This document shows positions 1-5,092 of a stretch of 6,475 nt of DNA, one piece after another; position 1 is the stretch's first letter, and the number at the start of each line of letters is the position of its first letter. The notes below the pieces were generated by a model. It was not told the DNA's origin, ran no database searches, and saw only the letters and a list, made by a program, of their open reading frames with translations. This DNA is from Nitrososphaerales archaeon. Lineage in GTDB: Archaea > Thermoproteota > Nitrososphaeria > Nitrososphaerales > Gagatemarchaeaceae. Where the stretch lies: NCBI GenBank assembly GCA_030044375.1, contig JASHVX010000157.1, positions 1-6,475 of the forward strand, read 5' to 3'. Made by a program: the position numbers and the translations under genes.

Positions 1-6
1 TTGCAT

Positions 7-20
7 CCTTATTACACATA
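7..20 (+). promoter_or_regulatory. Weak promoter-like A/T patch upstream of the antiporter
   Basis: CCTTATTACACATA is the only A/T-rich stretch before the antiporter and could serve as a TATA element. Transcription would then start near 38-42 and leave a leader of about 35 nt before the TTG. The match is poor and the window begins only a few bases upstream, so the true promoter may lie outside. Confidence 0.25.
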
Positions 21-54
21 GCGCCTGATTCCGAGTCCCGTCGTGAATAGCGCC
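18..54 (+). repeat. 8-bp direct repeat ATAGCGCC upstream of the antiporter
   Basis: ATAGCGCC occurs at 18-25 and again at 47-54, 29 bp apart or close to three helical turns. That spacing would put both copies on one DNA face, as for paired regulator sites. An 8-bp match in a region this small is only mildly unlikely by chance. Confidence 0.2.
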
Positions 55-60
55 CCAGTC

Positions 61-66
61 AGGCGG
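61..66 (+). promoter_or_regulatory. Possible Shine-Dalgarno sequence for the antiporter
   Basis: AGGCGG lies 8 nt before the TTG at 75 and resembles AGGTGG/AGGAGG with one mismatch. The spacing is right, and this helps choose TTG 75 over ATG 105. A closer GGTG at 70-73 is too near the start to act. Confidence 0.35.
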
Positions 67-74
67 GCTGGTGC

Positions 75-1337
75 TTGGTAGAGTTCTTCCTTGCCGTCTT
101 GATCATGCTGGCGACCGCCTGGGCCCTGGGCGAAGTCCTTCACAGGATGGGTCAGCCGGCTTTGGTTGGACAGCTCTTGGCCGGCGTGGTCATCGGGCCT
201 TCGCTGTTCAACCTCGTGGCGCCTACGGCTGCGTTGGACACGGTCGAAAGCGTGGCCTTGTTCTTCATAATGCTGCTGGCCGGCCTGGCAGTCAGGCCCG
301 ACAGAGTGGTCGCGGCAGGGAGGCGAGGGGCGACCGTGTCGTCAATCTCGTTTGCGGTCCCCTTCGTGGCTGGCTTCCTCGTGGCCCATGCCTTTGGCGT
401 CGGCGAGGTCAGTTCCTTGACGGTCGGGCTCACAGTCTCGATCACCGCGGTCCCTGTGAACTCGATCATCCTGATGGAGCTGGGCTTGATGGACACTGAC
501 CTGGGCGCGACCGTGATCACTGCGGGTGTCATCGACGACGTCATCTCGTTCGTTGCGCTCGGCGTGATACAGCAGTTCAAGGGGGGCCTGGCGTCGGGAG
601 ACGCCAGTGTGGCCGTGACCGTGGGAAAGATGGCGCTCTTTCTAGGCGCGGTCCTGTTCTGCGAGTACCTCGTCAGGGCCAACGTGGTCCGGGTGAGGGC
701 CTGGGTGGACGGATTCGGACGGCGGCTGCAGACCCAGGGCTCCTACTTCGCGATGCTCCTCCTGTCGGCGGTCGGCGTGTCGCTCCTCGCCGAGTGGGCG
801 GGCCTCCAGTTCGTCGTGGGCGCCTTCTTCGCCGGGATGATCCTCGCCGAGGTATCCGGCGCCGAGAAACTGGAGCAGGCTGTGACGGTAGTCAGGGGGG
901 TCACCTTTGGATTCTTCGGCCCCATTGCCTTCACCTTCATAGGGACAGAACTCGCGCTGAGCTCGCTCGAAGCGATGCCGCTGTTCGTGGGGACCCTGTT
1001 GGCCTTGGCGATAGCCAGCAAGCTGGCGGGAGGCTACGCGGGCGCAGTGGTGTCCGGATTCTCCAAGATGGAGAGCTTGACCATAGGCTTCCTGATGAAC
1101 TCGAGGGGATTCGTCGAACTTGTGATAGCAGCGACGGCCTACCAGCTTGGACTGGTCGACCAGTCGGTCTTCTCGATAATAGTGGGGATCGGGATACTGG
1201 CGACCATAGTCTCGCCTATCGCATCAAGGGCCGTCATGCGAAGGGCGGGCATCTCGGGGGAAAGCGGAAGGGCCGGAGCCCGTAGCTCAGATCGTTATTC
1301 CGGTGCTGAGCCTGATCACGTATCCGAACACGTATAG
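75..1337 (+). CDS. CPA2-family cation/proton antiporter (Na+/H+ or K+/H+ exchanger), membrane domain only
   Basis: This 420-residue integral membrane protein probably exchanges Na+ or K+ for protons across the cytoplasmic membrane, serving pH and salt homeostasis. About 13 hydrophobic segments are visible, starting near residues 2, 27, 59, 88, 113, 144, 184, 223, 243, 275, 300, 333 and 365. CPA2 landmarks are GQPALVGQLLAGVVIGPS near residue 26, the paired acidic residues D154-D155 (VIDDVISF), K316 in ASKLAGG, and MNSRGFVELVI around R344. In the NapA-type branch the Asp pair and a Lys in this region form the ion site and go with electrogenic Na+/H+ exchange, so Na+ is the favoured ion by inference. 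The protein ends about 35 residues after the last membrane segment and has no RCK/TrkA domain, unlike KefB/KefC. The start is TTG at 75, chosen because it keeps the first membrane segment whole and because an in-frame stop lies at 48-50; ATG at 105 is the alternative. Its 3' end overlaps the convergent Er-VIT gene. The family is sure; the ion is not. Confidence 0.93.
   Translation: MVEFFLAVLIMLATAWALGEVLHRMGQPALVGQLLAGVVIGPSLFNLVAPTAALDTVESVALFFIMLLAGLAVRPDRVVAAGRRGATVSSISFAVPFVAGFLVAHAFGVGEVSSLTVGLTVSITAVPVNSIILMELGLMDTDLGATVITAGVIDDVISFVALGVIQQFKGGLASGDASVAVTVGKMALFLGAVLFCEYLVRANVVRVRAWVDGFGRRLQTQGSYFAMLLLSAVGVSLLAEWAGLQFVVGAFFAGMILAEVSGAEKLEQAVTVVRGVTFGFFGPIAFTFIGTELALSSLEAMPLFVGTLLALAIASKLAGGYAGAVVSGFSKMESLTIGFLMNSRGFVELVIAATAYQLGLVDQSVFSIIVGIGILATIVSPIASRAVMRRAGISGESGRAGARSSDRYSGAEPDHVSEHV
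1287..1337. other. Convergent coding overlap of antiporter and Er-VIT 3' ends
   Basis: The last 17 codons (including stops) of the two convergent genes occupy the same 51 bp. Codon boundaries coincide: the Er-VIT stop TGA lies opposite antiporter Ser405 (TCA), and the antiporter stop TAG lies opposite Er-VIT Leu281 (CTA). The overlap encodes part of the last Er-VIT membrane segment but only the polar tail of the antiporter. Confidence 0.85.
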
Positions 1338-2177
1338 CGCGACGGTCACTCCCAGCATTATCAGCAGGATCACTATGAAGTCATGCTTGAAGGGCTTGTC
1401 CGAGATGACGGCGCTGTAGTATGACGTGGCGGCGAGGATGAGCACTGCGAGCGTCAGCGAGGAAGCCAGGGCGTAGACCATGACCCTGGTTAGGAAGTAG
1501 GGGGTGGCCAGGATGATTGCCGTGATGAAGTAGGAGACACCTGTGTACAGGGCGCTCATCCTTGCCGAGCCCTGAAAGCCCTGCTTCGCCTGAGCGAAAG
1601 CGGCGGATGCCATCGCTAGGGAGGCCGCAGCCCCGGCGACCACGCCTGCCAACCCCGCGTATTCCGTCCTCGCGTAGATGCCGAGGGAACCTGCATGAAT
1701 CCCGGTGATCTCAACGAGCGCATCGGCGAGACCGAGCACCACGAACGAGATGTAGCTTATCGCCGAGCTCTCGATCCGCTTCTCGAACGCCTTCTCGTGT
1801 TCACGTTCGTCCGCTACCATCTCGTCGAAGGCCGCCCTGTCAGACTGGGGGATCAGGGCCGCCAGACCTGTGTAGTCCTTGACGACCGAGGACTCGTGCC
1901 TGTCCAGGTAACGGGCCGCGAAGGTCAGGCCCAGCACCCTCCTCAGGAATAGGACCCAGTACAGCTTCAGCCTCTCGAGCTTTGGCGTCGCTCCGGGAGC
2001 GTACCTCTTCCAGAACTCGAAGTGCTTGTTCTCCGTGGCGGAGAGCTGGGCCAGGACTTCGGCGAAGGGGCTGGAAGCCGGGACGGTCTTCGAGAGGCGG
2101 GCGTATAGCACCGAGTCGTTGTACTCGTCCGACATTCGTTCTGCCGCTATCCTCGGAAGCTCCTCTGCCGAGCCCAT
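1287..2177 (-). CDS. Er-VIT (MbfA-like, Ferritin-CCC1) fusion: N-terminal ferritin-like di-iron domain plus VIT1/CCC1 membrane transporter
   Basis: The 296-residue protein joins a cytoplasmic rubrerythrin/ferritin-like four-helix domain (about 1-135) to a five-segment VIT1/CCC1 membrane domain (about 138-292). Relatives such as bacterial MbfA export iron; VIT/CCC1 proteins move Fe2+ or Mn2+ out of the cytoplasm. The di-iron ligand pattern looks complete: E18, E49-x-x-H52, E95 and E124-x-x-H127. The family-typical link RLKLYWVLFLRRVLGLTF lies near residue 69. In the first membrane segment, VLGLADALVEITG carries D152, matching the essential Asp of VIT1. The usual S-M-A-x-(S/G)-E-Y-x-S motif of the second segment reads LAMASAAFAQ here, so Met189 is kept but the acidic and Tyr positions are Ala and Phe. 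The loop between segments 2 and 3 is about 10 residues, so the cytosolic metal-binding domain of plant VIT1 is absent and the ferritin-like domain presumably replaces it. The start is ATG at 2177, with a TATA-like element about 27 bp upstream. Iron efflux or storage is the best inference; Mn is possible. Confidence 0.9.
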   Translation of the reverse strand: MGSAEELPRIAAERMSDEYNDSVLYARLSKTVPASSPFAEVLAQLSATENKHFEFWKRYAPGATPKLERLKLYWVLFLRRVLGLTFAARYLDRHESSVVKDYTGLAALIPQSDRAAFDEMVADEREHEKAFEKRIESSAISYISFVVLGLADALVEITGIHAGSLGIYARTEYAGLAGVVAGAAASLAMASAAFAQAKQGFQGSARMSALYTGVSYFITAIILATPYFLTRVMVYALASSLTLAVLILAATSYYSAVISDKPFKHDFIVILLIMLGVTVALYVFGYVIRLSTGITI

Positions 2178-2198
2178 CTCGCGGCACGCGGGCCGTCT

Positions 2199-2214
2199 GG
2201 CTTTATTTGAAGGC
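2199..2214. promoter_or_regulatory. Imperfect dyad over the Er-VIT TATA element, possible operator
   Basis: GGCTTTATTTGAAGGC has arms that match at 4 of 6 positions and spans the TATA-like element. A repressor bound here would block TBP, a common archaeal arrangement, and iron genes are often controlled by DtxR-family repressors. The dyad is weak and does not match a DtxR box that I recognise. Confidence 0.2.
2201..2208 (-). promoter_or_regulatory. Archaeal TATA-like element for the Er-VIT gene (leaderless transcript)
   Basis: On the minus strand the A/T island AAATAAAG stands out in very G+C-rich surroundings. Its centre is about 27 bp upstream of the A of the ATG at 2177. Archaeal TATA boxes lie about 26-27 bp before the transcription start, so transcription would begin at or next to the start codon and give a leaderless mRNA. 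No purine-rich Shine-Dalgarno run precedes this ATG, which fits. The match to a TATA consensus is moderate. Confidence 0.55.
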
Positions 2215-2221
2215 TGTAGGA

Positions 2222-2251
2222 CTGTCTGAGACGACAGGCGCGCGGCGCCGC
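2222..2251 (-). other. Inverted repeats just downstream of leuS (weak stem-loop and GC palindrome)
   Basis: Right after the leuS stop there is a perfect 10-bp palindrome, GCGGCGCCGC (2242-2251). A 5-bp inverted repeat follows, CTGTC and GACAG on the plus strand with a 6-nt spacer (2222-2237). Neither is followed by a T-run on the minus strand, so a terminator is not shown. They could stabilise the 3' end of the leuS mRNA or be chance in G+C-rich DNA. Confidence 0.25.
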
Positions 2252-2252
2252 T

Positions 2253-5087
2253 TCACTCCAGATAGAACGCGGGCTTCATCGGGAGCGCCTCCTTTCCCTT
2301 CCCTGTGGGGTCGACCGTCCCCTTGTCTCCTGTCTTCTGCACGCTCACGGCTATCCCGAGCTCAGACGACATGAAATTGGAGGCCTCCGACAGCGCGTCG
2401 TACTCGTCGAAGCCTTTGCTGCCCAGGTACTTGCCCAGCATGTCCTCACCCAGCTCGAAGCCCAGTCTGAAGACCTTGTCAGGGGGTATCTTCAGGTGGC
2501 CGAACCTCTTCATGACCGCGCCCACACTGTCCTTCTTCTGCTTGGCCGCTATCAGCTCGGCGAAGTAGGACCTCGCCTGGTCTGAGGAGACGTACACGTT
2601 CAGCTTCCTGCGCGGCCCCTTCACCACCCTCAGCACGTTCCTCGCGTCCTCGAGCACCCTGCCGATGACGGCCTCGGCAAGCTCTGCGTCTCCGTCTATA
2701 GGAAGGTCTCTCAGTGAGGGCCACCCTGACTGGCACGCGAGCCCCTTGTTCCCGAGTTCGTGGTTGAGGTCCTCGACCATGAAGGGCGTGAAGGGCGCCA
2801 TCAGCCTGAGCCAGACGTTGAAGACGTCGGTCAGCGTCTCGCTCCTGGGCGCGTCGCATCTCCTGAGATAGTATCTGATATCGTTCCACATGTCGAGGAA
2901 GGCGGTGGCAGCGGCGCGCCTGATCTTCATCTCCTCCATCGCCAGAGTCGCCGCTTCGACCCTCCTGTGAGCCGACGAGACCAGCCAGGAGTCGATCGCG
3001 GCCGCCTTGCGGCTCTCCGACGAGCTTAGGCTCTTCTTCACGAATGGTATGACTGACTCGACCTTGGCCTTCGCGTCCTCGGCGTTCCTCTCCCGCCAGT
3101 CCGCGTCGTCCATCCCGTCGGCGGTCAGGGCTATCGCCAGCCGGAAGCCGTCTGCGCCGTATCTCTCCAGCGCGCCCCTCCAGGTCACGAAGTTCCCCTT
3201 CGTCTTGCTCATCTTCTTGCCTTCGACCATTATCATCCCGTTGATGCCGAAGGCCCTCGGCCAGTCCTTCTCTGGGAAGAGGGCGGCGTGGTGGAAGGCC
3301 ACGAACGTCAGGTGGTTGGGAATCAGCTCCTTGGCCGAGTTCCTGAGGTCGACAGGGTACCAGTAGCTGAACTCCTCGCGGAGCTCCCGGAGGCGCTTTT
3401 CGGTCATCCCGGCCGCCTTCGAGAGGTTGGCTGGGCTCCCCTTCCCGTAGAAGATGAAGTCGAAGACGTCGGGGGTGAGGCTTTCCGTCGCGACCTTCTC
3501 GAGGTTGACGAACTTGCTCAGAGTATAGTAGGCCATGTAGATCGTCGAGTCACTGAGGGTCTCGACTATCCAGTCCTTGTCCCATGGTACCTTGGTCCCC
3601 ATGCCTGACCGTCGGGCGCAGGGCCAGTCGCCGAGCCAGTCCACTGTTGCGTAGAACCACTGTCTGGCTTCCTCAGGGTAGATTCTGGCGCGTTCGAGCA
3701 CCTGTCTCGCCTTCGCCTTCCACTCCGGGTTCGAGTAGTTCAGGAACCACTGGTTCTCGAGCACCTTCACGTAGCATCTGTTGCCGCACCTGCAGACCAC
3801 TGTCTCGGGCAGCTCGAACATCTTGCCCAGCCTGGAGGTCTTGGCGAGCAGCTCCAGCGACTTGGTCTTGGCCTCGCTCACGCTCAGCCCCGCCAGGGGG
3901 CCCGAGCCCTTCGACATGACGCCCCTGTGGAACTCCGCGCTGTAGACCTCCTTCGTCGCACCCTCGAGCCTCGAGTCGAGCGAGTCGCTGGCCCCAGAGC
4001 TCTTGACGGCGTCCGCGGCAGGGACTTCGGAGTAGCCTGAGACTGTGATGATTGGTATGGGCGAGAGCTTATCGGCTATCTCCTTGATCGGCCTTGGCAA
4101 GCCCGCCCTGCCTTCCTGGATGTCTCTGAGTGCCATCAGGTCGTAAGGTGCGTGTGCCGGGACGCTGTAGACGACTCCTGTCGCAAGGGTGGCGTCCACG
4201 AACCTTCCCGGAAGGATGGGCAGTGACTTGCCTGTGAGCGGCGCAAGCGCATACCTTCCGGCAAGCTCTGAGCCCTTGAAGGAACGGACCGGGGTGACGT
4301 CGTGCTTCTGCTCGACCAGCCTAGAGAGCGCGGAAGAGCTGACTACCCAGAGCTCCCCGTCGACCCTGGCCTCCGAGTACTCCGCCTCGGGATTCACCCA
4401 GATGTTGGTAGCGCCGTAGATCGTCTCGGGCCTCAGCGTCGCGGCCACGAGGGCGAACTCGCCTAGATGGAACTTGATCAGGTTGAACTCCTCGGGGGAG
4501 ACGCCCTCGCCTTCCATCCTGTCCGCGTCGCCGGTCGGGCTCTTGTCGAAGGGGCACCACACGACGGGGTGCGTCCCCTGGACCACGTAGCCCAGGTCCC
4601 TGAGCCTCAGGTACTGCCACTCCACGAACCTCCTGTAGGAGGGGTCGACCGTCCTGAACTCTCTGCGCCAGTCGATCGAGAAGCCTGTGTCCTTCATCAC
4701 CTGTCGGCTGACCTTGGTGTAGTAGGAAGCCAGGTACTCGGGGTCGGTGAACTTCTCGACCTCTGACTCGGGGACGCCGTCGATTTCGACGAAGGCGCGG
4801 CGCACGGCCTTGTCTCCCTGCTTCAACCTGTAGCTCATCCCGACAATGGTCTTGCCGGTCCAGTGCCAGGCCCACGGGAAGAGGACGTTGTACCCCTGCA
4901 TCCTCCTGAACCTCGCGTAGAACTCGACCCTCGAGGAAGTGAAGGCGGTTCCTACGTGCACGGGGGCGTTCATGTACGGGTACGGCACTGTGACGAACAT
5001 CTTCTTTTTGCCGACGACCGGGTCGGGCTCGAAGACGCGCCTGTCTGCCCAGACCTTCAGCCAGTACTTTTCCCTGGATGTAGGCAA
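2253..5087 (-). CDS. leuS: Leucyl-tRNA synthetase, archaeal/eukaryotic type
   Basis: This 944-residue class Ia synthetase charges tRNA-Leu with leucine in the cytoplasm, using ATP, and hydrolyses mischarged tRNA. Its length is normal for archaeal LeuRS. Domains in order: Rossmann catalytic part 1 with the HIGH-type signature at 44-47 (HVGT); WCP near 177; CP1 editing domain with the threonine-rich motif TLRPETIYG at 217-225 and the conserved editing Asp D316 in SVPAHAPYD; a Cys cluster C432, C434, C438 likely to bind zinc; catalytic part 2 with WLGDWPCARR and LSDSTIYMAYYT around 484-522; KMSKTKGN at 625-632; the anticodon-binding helical domain (about 675-800, including WLRLMAPFTPFM); and the archaeal C-terminal domain to the TGA at 2253. 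The fourth signature residue is Thr rather than His. The start is TTG at 5087, because no ATG or GTG lies in frame nearby and it gives the expected N-terminus before YWLKVW. It lies 5 nt after the alaS stop, so the two are probably one operon. Confidence 0.97.
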   Translation of the reverse strand: MPTSREKYWLKVWADRRVFEPDPVVGKKKMFVTVPYPYMNAPVHVGTAFTSSRVEFYARFRRMQGYNVLFPWAWHWTGKTIVGMSYRLKQGDKAVRRAFVEIDGVPESEVEKFTDPEYLASYYTKVSRQVMKDTGFSIDWRREFRTVDPSYRRFVEWQYLRLRDLGYVVQGTHPVVWCPFDKSPTGDADRMEGEGVSPEEFNLIKFHLGEFALVAATLRPETIYGATNIWVNPEAEYSEARVDGELWVVSSSALSRLVEQKHDVTPVRSFKGSELAGRYALAPLTGKSLPILPGRFVDATLATGVVYSVPAHAPYDLMALRDIQEGRAGLPRPIKEIADKLSPIPIITVSGYSEVPAADAVKSSGASDSLDSRLEGATKEVYSAEFHRGVMSKGSGPLAGLSVSEAKTKSLELLAKTSRLGKMFELPETVVCRCGNRCYVKVLENQWFLNYSNPEWKAKARQVLERARIYPEEARQWFYATVDWLGDWPCARRSGMGTKVPWDKDWIVETLSDSTIYMAYYTLSKFVNLEKVATESLTPDVFDFIFYGKGSPANLSKAAGMTEKRLRELREEFSYWYPVDLRNSAKELIPNHLTFVAFHHAALFPEKDWPRAFGINGMIMVEGKKMSKTKGNFVTWRGALERYGADGFRLAIALTADGMDDADWRERNAEDAKAKVESVIPFVKKSLSSSESRKAAAIDSWLVSSAHRRVEAATLAMEEMKIRRAAATAFLDMWNDIRYYLRRCDAPRSETLTDVFNVWLRLMAPFTPFMVEDLNHELGNKGLACQSGWPSLRDLPIDGDAELAEAVIGRVLEDARNVLRVVKGPRRKLNVYVSSDQARSYFAELIAAKQKKDSVGAVMKRFGHLKIPPDKVFRLGFELGEDMLGKYLGSKGFDEYDALSEASNFMSSELGIAVSVQKTGDKGTVDPTGKGKEALPMKPAFYLE

Positions 5088-5092
5088 AGGGC

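Noticed and set aside
20..56. A tRNA 3' half suggested by GATTCCGAGTCCCG followed by GCGCCCCA
   Set aside because: The T-loop has an extra base relative to TTCRANY, the 5-bp T-stem does not pair, and the acceptor stem partner is not in the window.
71..499. A 142-codon plus-strand frame overlapping the antiporter start
   Set aside because: It is Arg/Gly/His-rich with no motif, whereas the frame starting at 75 encodes well-conserved antiporter segments.
2178..2252. A transcription terminator between leuS and the Er-VIT gene
   Set aside because: The inverted repeats are short and no T-run follows on the minus strand, so termination cannot be claimed; they are recorded only as inverted repeats.
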